Part shown: positions 9,350 through 16,408 of the stretch, piece by piece
How the letters are laid out: the number at the start of each line of letters is the position of its first letter
Position numbering within the stretch: position 1 is the first letter of the stretch
Origin: Massilia sp. NR 4-1
Lineage (GTDB): Bacteria; Pseudomonadota; Gammaproteobacteria; Burkholderiales; Burkholderiaceae_D
Length of the DNA stretch: 64,000 bases
Assembly: GCF_001191005.1 (NCBI RefSeq)
Contig: NZ_CP012201.1
Location: 5,456,001-5,520,000 of the forward strand
Direction: 5' to 3'
The notes under the pieces: generated by a model
What the model was told of the DNA's origin: nothing
Database searches by the model: none
The model's input: only the letters and a program-made list of their open reading frames with translations
Position numbers and translations under genes: made by a program

Positions 9350-10453
9350 ATGTTGTCCTGGGATGAAGAAGCCGCGCCGGTGGCGCGCAACCAAGTGGGC
9401 GCCGAAGCCAGCGAAGGCACGGCCGAGCAGATCGCCCTGCGCGTGAACGCCGACGACAAGCGCATCATCAACGGCAAGACCGACGTCAACCAGCTGGTGC
9501 CCTTCAAGTACAAATGGGCCTGGGACAAATACCTGGCCGGCTGCGCCAACCACTGGATGCCGCAGGAAGTGAATATGCAGCGCGACATCGAGCTGTGGAA
9601 GAACCCGAACGGCCTGTCCGAAGACGAGCGCCGCCTGGTGAAGCGCAACCTGGGCTTCTTCGTCACCGCCGACTCCCTGGCCGCCAACAACATCGTGCTG
9701 GGCACCTACCGCCACATCACGGCGCCGGAATGCCGCCAGTACCTGCTGCGCCAAGCCTTCGAAGAAGCGATCCACACCCACGCCTACCAGTACATCGTGG
9801 AGTCCCTGGGCCTGGACGAGCGCGAAATCTTCAACGCCTACAACGAGATCAAATCCATCCGCGACAAGGATGAGTTCCTGATCCCCTTCATCAACACCCT
9901 GACCGACCCGGCTTTCGTCACCGGCACCATCGAAAACGACCAGAAGCTGCTGAAGTCCCTGATCGTCTTCGCCTGCCTGATGGAAGGCCTGTTCTTCTAC
10001 GTCGGCTTCACCCAGATCCTGGCGCTGGGCCGCCAGAACAAGATGATGGGCGCCGCCGAGCAATACCAGTACATCCTGCGCGACGAGTCCATGCACTGCA
10101 ACTTCGGCATCGACCTGATCAACACCATCAAGCTGGAAAACCCGCAGCTGTGGACCCCGGCCTTCCGCGACGAGATCAAGGCCCTGTTCCTGCACGCCGT
10201 GGACCTGGAATACGCTTACGCCGAAGACACCATGCCGCGCGGCGTACTGGGTCTGAACGCCACCATGTTCAAAGGCTACCTGCGCTTCATCGCCAACCGC
10301 CGCGCGGTGCAGATCGGCCTGGAACAATTGTTCGACCAGGATGAAAATCCATTCCCGTGGATGAGCGAGATGATCGACCTGAAGAAGGAGCGCAACTTCT
10401 TCGAGACCCGCGTCACCGAGTACCAGACCGGCGGCGCGCTGAACTGGGACTGA
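9350..10453 (+). CDS. nrdB: class Ia ribonucleoside-diphosphate reductase, beta subunit
   Basis: Small subunit that carries the di-iron centre and the tyrosyl radical used by NrdA. The iron and radical residues are visible with E. coli-like spacing: Glu139, His142 and Tyr146 in EAIHTHAY, equivalent to E115/H118/Y122, plus a second ligand set in DESMHCNFGID. The 367-residue length is normal. I start at ATG 9350, preceded by AAGGAAAG; an in-frame TTG at 9332 lacks support. It follows nrdA by 88 bases and ends at a strong terminator. No ferredoxin-like nrdX gene follows. Confidence 0.96.
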   Translation: MLSWDEEAAPVARNQVGAEASEGTAEQIALRVNADDKRIINGKTDVNQLVPFKYKWAWDKYLAGCANHWMPQEVNMQRDIELWKNPNGLSEDERRLVKRNLGFFVTADSLAANNIVLGTYRHITAPECRQYLLRQAFEEAIHTHAYQYIVESLGLDEREIFNAYNEIKSIRDKDEFLIPFINTLTDPAFVTGTIENDQKLLKSLIVFACLMEGLFFYVGFTQILALGRQNKMMGAAEQYQYILRDESMHCNFGIDLINTIKLENPQLWTPAFRDEIKALFLHAVDLEYAYAEDTMPRGVLGLNATMFKGYLRFIANRRAVQIGLEQLFDQDENPFPWMSEMIDLKKERNFFETRVTEYQTGGALNWD

Positions 10454-10481
10454 CCCCTTTCGTTTTTCGCTTCTCCTAAAA

Positions 10482-10507
10482 AGCCCGGCACATGCCGGGC
10501 TTTTTTT
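10482..10507 (+). terminator. nrdAB transcription terminator
   Basis: AGCCCGGC / GCCGGGCT stem with a four-base loop, followed by a run of seven Ts, 28 bases after the nrdB stop. Confidence 0.92.
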
Positions 10508-10644
10508 ATACGCGCTTTTTACGCCGAGCCGCGTCGCGATGGCGTGCGAGCGTTTTTTTTCTTGTCGTTTAATCGCGACGACAAAAATGCCGGCGCCGCA
10601 GCGCGGCGCGCGCCCGCCTGATCTTCTTTCGGATTTTTTCAAAA

Positions 10645-10676
10645 CGCATAGCGCCTTTAGGTAAAGGCCTTATGCG
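10645..10676. repeat. imperfect palindrome
   Basis: Outer arms CGCATA/TATGCG and inner arms GCCTTT/AAAGGC with an AGGT centre and two-base mismatches between the arms. Function unknown; it could be a protein site or an RNA hairpin. Confidence 0.5.
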
Positions 10677-10841
10677 AAGCGCATGTGTGTAGTGAGGTGA
10701 GCGAAGAGGGCGCGCAGGCAGCATCGGCGGGCCTTCTTCAGCGTTTGAATGTGCGTTGACGCGCTCAACTCAATGAAAAAAAGAAGGTGAAAATCAATTG
10801 TTCCGGTTGCGCATCGACAAGGTTTTCGTGTACTTTACGAA

Positions 10842-10999
10842 CTTGAAAATACTTGAATTTGCAAGCGCTCTTTTTTGAGTGTGTTGTAAGCGCAAAAATC
10901 GACGAAAAAAACGGGATACAAATCGCACAGATATGCACAAGACCACACCGTTATCGGGAAGCCGTCTTGCCTGAATCCGATCAGGCGGGGCGGTTTTTT
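10842..10999 (+). ncRNA. candidate small RNA ending at an orphan terminator
   Basis: A strong terminator at 10962-10999 has no gene in front of it. A weak promoter (TTGCGC at 10807, TACTTT at 10831, 18-base spacer) would start a transcript of about 155 bases near 10842. No frame inside looks coding. The 5' boundary is a guess. Confidence 0.3.
10962..10999 (+). terminator. orphan intrinsic terminator
   Basis: Thirteen-base stem CCGTCTTGCCTGA / TCAGGCGGGGCGG, with several G-U pairs if transcribed in the plus direction, six-base loop, then TTTTTT. No annotated gene precedes it within 450 bases. Confidence 0.75.
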
Positions 11000-11095
11000 C
11001 TTTGAACTTGATGACGTGATGTGGCTGCGGCGCGGGATCGAATGGAGCTGAGCATACGCCCTCGAACCGAAACGTGCCGTAACAAGATTTTGAAG

Positions 11096-11129
11096 CTGCC
11101 GCCGAAAGCACCCTGTGGTGCGGCGGCAG
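11096..11129. repeat. GC-rich inverted repeat
   Basis: CTGCCGCCG / CGGCGGCAG arms with an inner CACC/GGTG pair around CTGT. There is no T run, so it is not an obvious terminator. It lies 180 bases upstream of the H1-like gene. Confidence 0.4.
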
Positions 11130-11310
11130 AGTCGATGGCTGAAGCGCTGCAAACGTGAGGAGTTGCAGCAGTTCAGCTGGTGCCGCATTCATTAGCGCAA
11201 ACCCCGAATTGTTTGCGCCGATGAATAATTCGCCTATCTTCCATTGGGGAGGAGGGGCGGGTTTACATCTTGTGCGTATAAGTTCTCATCTCAGATGAAG
11301 GAGAAAAAAA

Positions 11311-12354
11311 ATGGCAACAGCCGCTAAAAAAACCGAAGCAAAGAAACCAGCCGCCGCAAAGGCCGCTCCTGCCGCTAAAAAAGCAGCTACCAAAACCGCT
11401 GCTGCTAAACCAGTCGCCAAAAAAGCCGCTGCCGCTAAACCAGCAGCCAAGAAAACCGTCGCTAAAGCCGCTGCCAAGCCAGCAGTGAAAAAAGCCGTCG
11501 CCGCTAAACCAGCAGCGAAAGCCGCCGCTAAGCCAGCAGTGAAAAAAGCCGCTGCCAAACCAGTAGCGAAGAAAGCCGCAGCGAAGCCAGTGGCCAAGAA
11601 AGCCGCTGCCAAGCCAGCAGCAAAACCAGCAGCGAAGAAAACCACTGCCAAGGCAGCCGCCAAGCCAGTAGCGAAGAAAGCAGCAGCGAAGCCAGCCGCC
11701 AAAAAAGCGGCAGCCAAGCCAGCAGCGAAAAAAGTCGTAGCGAAAACCGCAGCTAAACCAGCAGCGAAAAAAGCCGCAGCGAAGCCAGTGGCCAAGAAAG
11801 CTGCTGCCAAGCCAGCAGCGAAAAAAGCCGTAGCGAAAACCGCAGCCAAACCAGCAGCCAAGAAAGCCGCTGCTAAACCGGCCGCTAAAAAAGCCGCTGC
11901 CAAACCAGCTGCCAAGAAAACCGTAGCGAAAGCCGCCGCTAAACCAGCAGCGAAGAAAGCCGCCGCCAAGCCAGCCGCCAAGCCAGCCGCCAAGAAAGCT
12001 GCTGCGCCGAAAGCTGCTCCGAAAGCTGCCGCTAAACCAGCCGCCAAGAAAGCTGCCGCTCCTAAAGCCGCTGCCAAGCCAGCTGCTAAACCAGCCGCCA
12101 AACCAGCTGCCAAAAAAGCCGCTGCTAAACCAGCTGCCAAGCCGGCCGCTAAACCAGCCGCCAAACCAGCTGCTCCCGTAGCTGCCAAACCAGCTGCCAA
12201 GCCAGCCGTGAAAAAAGCCGCACCGAAGAAAGCCGCCGCTCCTAAGAAGGAAGCTGCCGCCAAACCGGCCGCCGCTGCTGCTGCTCCAACCGCGAAAACC
12301 GTGCTGGCCCCAGCTGCCGCATGGCCTTTCCCAACCAGCACCCGTCCTTCCTAA
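11311..12354 (+). CDS. histone H1-like lysine/alanine-rich DNA-binding protein
   Basis: 347 residues made almost entirely of Ala, Lys and Pro in repeats such as KPAAKKAAAKPAAKK, the hallmark of bacterial histone H1-like (HctB/AlgP-type) proteins that bind DNA non-specifically and compact the nucleoid. The last ten residues (WPFPTSTRPS) break the repeat and resemble the conserved C-terminal tail of betaproteobacterial members. Start ATG is preceded by GAAGGAG. Codon use differs from neighbours: many AAA, CCA and GCA/GCT codons, which keeps the repeats imperfect at DNA level. A perfect terminator follows. Length is likely to vary between strains through repeat slippage. Confidence 0.9.
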   Translation: MATAAKKTEAKKPAAAKAAPAAKKAATKTAAAKPVAKKAAAAKPAAKKTVAKAAAKPAVKKAVAAKPAAKAAAKPAVKKAAAKPVAKKAAAKPVAKKAAAKPAAKPAAKKTTAKAAAKPVAKKAAAKPAAKKAAAKPAAKKVVAKTAAKPAAKKAAAKPVAKKAAAKPAAKKAVAKTAAKPAAKKAAAKPAAKKAAAKPAAKKTVAKAAAKPAAKKAAAKPAAKPAAKKAAAPKAAPKAAAKPAAKKAAAPKAAAKPAAKPAAKPAAKKAAAKPAAKPAAKPAAKPAAPVAAKPAAKPAVKKAAPKKAAAPKKEAAAKPAAAAAAPTAKTVLAPAAAWPFPTSTRPS

Positions 12355-12383
12355 GCAAAGCGCTTAGGCCCGGATGAGGCGAC

Positions 12384-12419
12384 AGCCGCTGTGTGAGACA
12401 ATCACACAGCGGCTTTTTT
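12384..12419 (+). terminator. terminator of the H1-like gene
   Basis: Thirteen-base perfect stem AGCCGCTGTGTGA / TCACACAGCGGCT, five-base loop, then TTTTT. It separates the H1-like gene from yggT, which starts 14 bases later. Confidence 0.95.
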
Positions 12420-12432
12420 ATGGAGGGTCCAC

Positions 12433-12963
12433 GTGCTTAGTATTGTTATGTTGATTGTCGACACCGCCGCCAGTGTGCTGGCCGGTGTTCTGTTGCTGCG
12501 CTTCTGGATGCAAGCGATCCGCGTCCGTCCGCCATCCTCGGTGGCCCAATTCACTTTCCAATTATCCGACTGGCTGGTGCGCCCTCTGCGCCGCATAGTC
12601 CCCGGCGTGGGCGGCTATGACTGGGCCAGCCTGCTGGGCGCATTTCTGATTGTCCTGCTGGCGAGTTCCGTGCTGTTTGTGGCCGGCCTGCCGCCCGAAA
12701 CCGTGCTGCTGATGGCCCTGCACCGTTTCCTGAACTGGATACTGTATGGTTTCATGGCGCTGCTGGTGATCGAAGCGATCTTCAGCTGGATCAATCCGCA
12801 CGCGCCCACCGCGCCCTTCATCCGCGCGCTCAACGAACCGCTGCTGCGGCCCCTCCGCCGCGTCGTGCCCCTGGTGGGCGGCCTCGACCTGTCGCTGCTG
12901 GTCGCCCTGATCCTGCTGCAAATCGCCCAGCTCGTGCTTGGCATGCTCTTCGGCGGCCGCTAA
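12433..12963 (+). CDS. YggT family integral membrane protein
   Basis: 176-residue inner-membrane protein with two YGGT domains, each with two membrane segments and a conserved pattern (RPLRRIVPGVGGYDWASLL and RPLRRVVPLVGGLDLSLLV). The family is associated with membrane or osmotic functions, but its biochemical role is not settled. The start is GTG with a good upstream GGAGG at 12422-12426. It lies just after the H1-like gene terminator, so it needs its own promoter or read-through. Confidence 0.9.
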   Translation: MLSIVMLIVDTAASVLAGVLLLRFWMQAIRVRPPSSVAQFTFQLSDWLVRPLRRIVPGVGGYDWASLLGAFLIVLLASSVLFVAGLPPETVLLMALHRFLNWILYGFMALLVIEAIFSWINPHAPTAPFIRALNEPLLRPLRRVVPLVGGLDLSLLVALILLQIAQLVLGMLFGGR

Positions 12964-12981
12964 GCCGGCCCACCGTCGCGT

Positions 12982-13019
12982 CCGTGTCCACCCTGGTGCC
13001 AGGCACCAATCGGACACGG
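12982..13019. repeat. REP-like palindrome, copy A
   Basis: Outer arms CCGTGTCC / GGACACGG are shared with three other copies. The core differs: TGGTGCC-A-GGCACCA replaces the GGGG/CCCC core but keeps its own pairing. It lies just after yggT and forms an inverted pair with copy B at 13099-13138. Confidence 0.75.
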
Positions 13020-13047
13020 CCTCAACAGTCCAATCCTTGCAGTAATG

Positions 13048-13072
13048 AAAAAGGCCGGGAAGTTCCCGGCCT
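13048..13072 (-). terminator. terminator of the acc-prmA-kinase operon
   Basis: On the minus strand, AGGCCGGGA / TCCCGGCCT with a three-base loop is followed by TTTTT. It lies about 80 bases past the kinase stop, between REP copies A and B. Confidence 0.85.
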
Positions 13073-13098
13073 GGTATGGCTGCGTCTATGGCTCAGCT

Positions 13099-13138
13099 CG
13101 TGTCCGATTTCGGGGTCTGGCCCCAAAATCGGACACGG
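13099..13138. repeat. REP-like palindrome, copy B
   Basis: GTGTCCGATTTCGGGG...CCCCAAAATCGGACAC, a near-perfect 40-base inverted repeat. It matches copies C (28564) and D (28703), including the GGGCTCGGC flank shared with D. Confidence 0.85.
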
Positions 13139-13151
13139 GCTCGGCGTTAGC

Positions 13152-14090
13152 TTAGAAGCGGTAGCCGAAGGCGGCTTCGAAGCGGTCGGCGATCTGTTCT
13201 TTGCTCAGCACATGGTTTTGCGCGCCTTTGTGGGCGATCTTGATGGCGCCCAGCAGGCTGGCCAGGCGGCCCGTGGTTTCCCAGCCGAGCTCGTTGGTCA
13301 GGCCGTACAGCAGGCCGGCGCGGTAGGCATCGCCGCAGCCGGTCGGGTCGAGCGCTTCGGCGGCGATGGCCGGGATGTCGATGCGCTTGCCGTCGGTGTA
13401 GATTTCGGACCCTTTTTCGCCGCGCGTGACGATCAGCGCCTGCAGGCGGCTGGCGATCTCGGGCATCGTCAGGCCGGTGCGGTCCATCAGCAGCTCGATT
13501 TCGTAATCGTTGCAGGTGACGTAGCTGGCTTTGTCGATGAAGCCGATCAGCTGCTCGGGCGTGAACATCGGCATCTGCTGGCCCGGGTCGAAGATGAAGG
13601 GGATGTTCAGCTTGGACAGGTCGTCGGCGTGCTTGAGCATGCCCAGGTGGCCGTCGGGCGAGATGATGGCGATGGCGGCCGGGCCGGCCTTGGCGATCTC
13701 GTTCTCGTGGGCGAAGGACATGGCACCCGGGTGGAAGGCGTTGATCTGGTTATTGTCCGAGTCGGCCGTGACGAAGCACTGGGCGTTGTAGGCATCCTTC
13801 TTGATCAGGATGTTCTCGGTCGAAATGCCGAGCTGTTGCAGGCGCTCCAGATAGGGCGCGCAATCCTGCCCCATGACGCCGACGATGCGCGGCTCGCCGC
13901 CCAGCAGCTTGAGGTTGTAGGCGATATTGCCGGAGCAGCCGCCGAACTCGGTGCGCATGGTCGGCACCAGGAAGGAGACGTTGACCTTGTGTAGCTGGTC
14001 GGCCAGCAGGGTGTCGCCGAAGCGGCCTTCGTATTGCATGATGATGTCGATCGCAAGCGAACCGCAAATCAGGGAAGTCTTATTCTTCAT
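13152..14090 (-). CDS. PfkB-family carbohydrate/adenosine kinase
   Basis: 312-residue ribokinase-fold kinase. The second PfkB signature with the catalytic Asp and anion hole (DPTGCGDAYRAGLL) and the N-terminal GG turn region (GGCSGNIAYNLKLLGG) are intact. Proteins of this type in betaproteobacteria are often annotated as adenosine kinase, but substrate cannot be fixed from sequence. It starts eight bases after the zinc-ribbon gene and is last in the accB-accC-prmA operon, ending at the terminator at 13048-13072. A REP-like palindrome lies between stop and terminator and would be in the mRNA 3' end. Confidence 0.85.
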   Translation of the reverse strand: MKNKTSLICGSLAIDIIMQYEGRFGDTLLADQLHKVNVSFLVPTMRTEFGGCSGNIAYNLKLLGGEPRIVGVMGQDCAPYLERLQQLGISTENILIKKDAYNAQCFVTADSDNNQINAFHPGAMSFAHENEIAKAGPAAIAIISPDGHLGMLKHADDLSKLNIPFIFDPGQQMPMFTPEQLIGFIDKASYVTCNDYEIELLMDRTGLTMPEIASRLQALIVTRGEKGSEIYTDGKRIDIPAIAAEALDPTGCGDAYRAGLLYGLTNELGWETTGRLASLLGAIKIAHKGAQNHVLSKEQIADRFEAAFGYRF

Positions 14091-14098
14091 GATAGGTT

Positions 14099-15454
14099 TT
14101 ATGGGTAGAAAATTGCGATGTGATAGCCCGATGCTTTGAGCTGGCGGAGTTCAAAATACAGTTTAACGGTTTGCTCGCTGCGTGGAGTGAAGCCTCTCTC
14201 GACCTCGGCCGGCGTGGCCAGGTACTCGCGCGGCGCGAAGACGCGGCGCAGGAGCGGCTTGTCGGCGCTGTCGTTGAGGATCAGTTCCAGGTGCGGCCAG
14301 GCCTGGGCCGTGCGCGACTGGTTGCGCAGCACGGTCGCATAGCTGAAAGTGCTGTCCGTCATGGCCTGCAGTTCGCCTTGCTCGACGCTGAGGGCGTCGA
14401 TCTGGGTGGGGTAGTCGACCTTGCAGCCGACGCTGGCGCAGAGCGCGACCAGGGCCGGTTTCAGCTCCGGCACGCTGGCGGCCAGGCTGTTGCGGAAGGT
14501 GGTCAGGCCTTGCAGCAGCAGGCCGCCCAGCAGCAGGGGCAGGGCGCAGGCCATGACCACGCGCGCCGCCTTGCCCAGTTGCTGGCGGCGGCGGTCGCGC
14601 TTGATGAAATCGGGTTCGTCCTGATGCGTCTCGGCGGCGCTGGCGGCAGTGGCTGTGCTCTCGTCCGCGCCGGATTTGGCATCCGCAGCGGCGACGATTT
14701 CGCCTGCGCCGGCATCCATAGCGCTGGCGGCGTCGGCGCTGAACCAGGCTGGCGCGTCGCCGGCGCTGCTGGCGCCATCGGCCAGGTTCGCGGTAAGAGG
14801 CGCTTCCTGCAGCTCGTCCTCCACTGGGAGGCGGATGGCTGGTGCCATGCGGCTGGCGCGCAGGGCGGCGGCGGCGGGTGCCGTGCTGCTGGCGATGACG
14901 CTGCGCGCGGCATCGAGCGCGTCCGTGGCTTCGGCGGCCTCTTCGTCGCGCGGGTCTTCTGCGCTGATGCTGGCCGTGCTGTACATCTCGTCCGCATCAA
15001 AGTGGTGCAGCTCATCGAGCGCGACGGCGACGATGCGTTCCTGTGGCGTATCGAAACCGGGCTCGCGGCGGCTATCCGCCCGCATGTCCGCCGCTGCCGC
15101 CGCGTCGGCCATGGCGGGAAGTTCCTCATCCACGTCCAGGTCGAGGTCGAGGTCGAGATCGATTTCCTGGTCCAGCGGCAGTTCGGCCGCGCCGGCCTCC
15201 GGCTCGGGATCGGCCAGCGCGCTTTCTACCTGTTCGGCTTGCAGTTCGAGCGTCTGCTCGGCCGGCTCTGCGGCGGGCAGGGGAGCGGCAGGGGGGAGAA
15301 TGGGCGGGCGGATGGACGGCTCAAGCAGGGCTGCATTGCCGTCGAAGACTTCATTGCAGGCGCCGCAGCGCACGATGCCCCCACGCAGTTTCAGCTGGTC
15401 GTGTGCGACCCGGAAGACTGTGTTGCAGTGGGGGCATTTGGTGGCGAGCGCCAT
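14099..15454 (-). CDS. zinc-ribbon, DUF3426 membrane protein
   Basis: 451 residues. The N terminus is an MJ0042-type zinc ribbon (CPHCNTVFRV ... VRCGACNEVF) and the C-terminal third holds one membrane span (VVMACALPLLLGGLLLQ) followed by a DUF3426 domain outside the cytoplasm. Between lies about 230 residues of acidic, Ala-rich low-complexity sequence that includes a DLDLDLDLDVDEE run encoded by a six-base repeat. Function is unknown. It begins 18 bases after prmA and shares its operon. The family is commonly found beside prmA in betaproteobacteria, which hints at a conserved partnership but not a mechanism. Confidence 0.85.
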   Translation of the reverse strand: MALATKCPHCNTVFRVAHDQLKLRGGIVRCGACNEVFDGNAALLEPSIRPPILPPAAPLPAAEPAEQTLELQAEQVESALADPEPEAGAAELPLDQEIDLDLDLDLDVDEELPAMADAAAAADMRADSRREPGFDTPQERIVAVALDELHHFDADEMYSTASISAEDPRDEEAAEATDALDAARSVIASSTAPAAAALRASRMAPAIRLPVEDELQEAPLTANLADGASSAGDAPAWFSADAASAMDAGAGEIVAAADAKSGADESTATAASAAETHQDEPDFIKRDRRRQQLGKAARVVMACALPLLLGGLLLQGLTTFRNSLAASVPELKPALVALCASVGCKVDYPTQIDALSVEQGELQAMTDSTFSYATVLRNQSRTAQAWPHLELILNDSADKPLLRRVFAPREYLATPAEVERGFTPRSEQTVKLYFELRQLKASGYHIAIFYP

Positions 15455-15472
15455 CGCGTTAAGGAGGGAACC

Positions 15473-16408
15473 TTAGCGTGCGGGTGGAACGGTATCGCTG
15501 CCCAGGCGGCCATGCAGGGCGACCCAGCCATCCTGCTCGGCCCAGACGCCCAGCTTGATGAAGGGGGCATAGGCTGCCGCCACTTCTTCGGCCTGGCGCG
15601 CCAGCACGCCGGACAGGACCAGGGAGCCGCCTTCGGCCACGCGGCCCGACAGCATCGGCGCCATCAGCTTCAGCGGCGAAGACAGGATGTTGGCCACCAC
15701 CACGTCGAAACGCTGCTCGGCGTGGGCCGACTTGGCGAATTCATCGGGCAGGAAGAAGGCGATATCGGCCACCTGGTTGCGCTGCGCATTGTCGCGCGCC
15801 GATTCGATGGCTTGCGGATCGATGTCCACCCCGGCTACCGGCGTGGCGCCCAGCTTGCGCGCCACCATGGCCAGGATGCCGGAGCCGCAGCCGTAATCGA
15901 GCACGGTCTTGCCCGGCGCCGGATGCGCTTCCAGCCACTCCATGCAGAGACGGGTGGTCGGATGGCTGCCGGTGCCGAAGGCCAGGCCCGGATCGAGTTC
16001 CAGGATCAGGGCGTTGGCGTCGGGCGCTTCGTGCCAGCTCGGCACCACCCAGATATTCTTGCCGATGTGGATGGGTTCGAACTGCGACTGGGTCAGACGC
16101 ACCCAGTCCTCGTCCGCCACCGGGCGCAGCGCGAATTTCGGGACGGCCGCCAGGCCGACGGCCGCGGCGGCTTCGGCCACAATGGCGGCCTGGTCGGCAT
16201 CGACGTCGGTCAGCGCCACCACGCGGCTGTGGTCCCAAGCCGCTTCTTCCGGTTCCATGCCCGGCTCGCCGAACAGGGGTTTCTCGGCGTCGGTGCCTTC
16301 GTCGGCATCCTCCACCGAGACGGAGAGGGCGCCCGCTTCCATCAGCGCGTCGGACAGGGCCTCGGCGTGGTCGCGTGCGACTTCGATAACGATTTCAGTC
16401 CAGCTCAT
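15473..16408 (-). CDS. prmA: ribosomal protein L11 methyltransferase
   Basis: 311-residue SAM-dependent methyltransferase that trimethylates ribosomal protein L11. The N-terminal substrate-recognition part (about 1-100) precedes the Rossmann domain with the SAM motif VLDYGCGSGILAMVA and the acidic VDIDPQAIESARDNA. The catalytic-site motif NILSSPL is present. The start ATG overlaps the accC stop by four bases (ATGA on the minus strand), showing translational coupling. I chose this start over longer open-frame starts because it matches the MSWTEIVIEV beginning of the family. Confidence 0.95.
   Translation of the reverse strand: MSWTEIVIEVARDHAEALSDALMEAGALSVSVEDADEGTDAEKPLFGEPGMEPEEAAWDHSRVVALTDVDADQAAIVAEAAAAVGLAAVPKFALRPVADEDWVRLTQSQFEPIHIGKNIWVVPSWHEAPDANALILELDPGLAFGTGSHPTTRLCMEWLEAHPAPGKTVLDYGCGSGILAMVARKLGATPVAGVDIDPQAIESARDNAQRNQVADIAFFLPDEFAKSAHAEQRFDVVVANILSSPLKLMAPMLSGRVAEGGSLVLSGVLARQAEEVAAAYAPFIKLGVWAEQDGWVALHGRLGSDTVPPAR

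Larger units (their letters stand above)
10454..11310 (+). other. 857-base gap with no convincing gene; terminators and inverted repeats
   Basis: The gap is AT-richer than its surroundings. It holds the nrdB terminator (10482-10507), a 32-base imperfect palindrome (10645-10676), an orphan intrinsic terminator (10962-10999) and a GC-rich hairpin (11096-11129). Minus-strand open frames at 10794-11192 have no ribosome site and implausible composition, so I call none. The last 30 bases hold the ribosome site (GAAGGAG) of the H1-like gene. Confidence 0.6.

Noticed and set aside
10794..11192. Minus-strand frames of 117-132 residues in the nrdB-H1 gap
   Set aside because: No ribosome site, no resemblance to known proteins, and they cross the orphan terminator and a hairpin; more likely chance.
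11286..12341. 351-residue Ala/Leu/Phe-rich minus-strand frame opposite the H1-like gene
   Set aside because: It is the complement of the Ala/Lys repeats, which gives Phe/Leu/Ala repeats by necessity.
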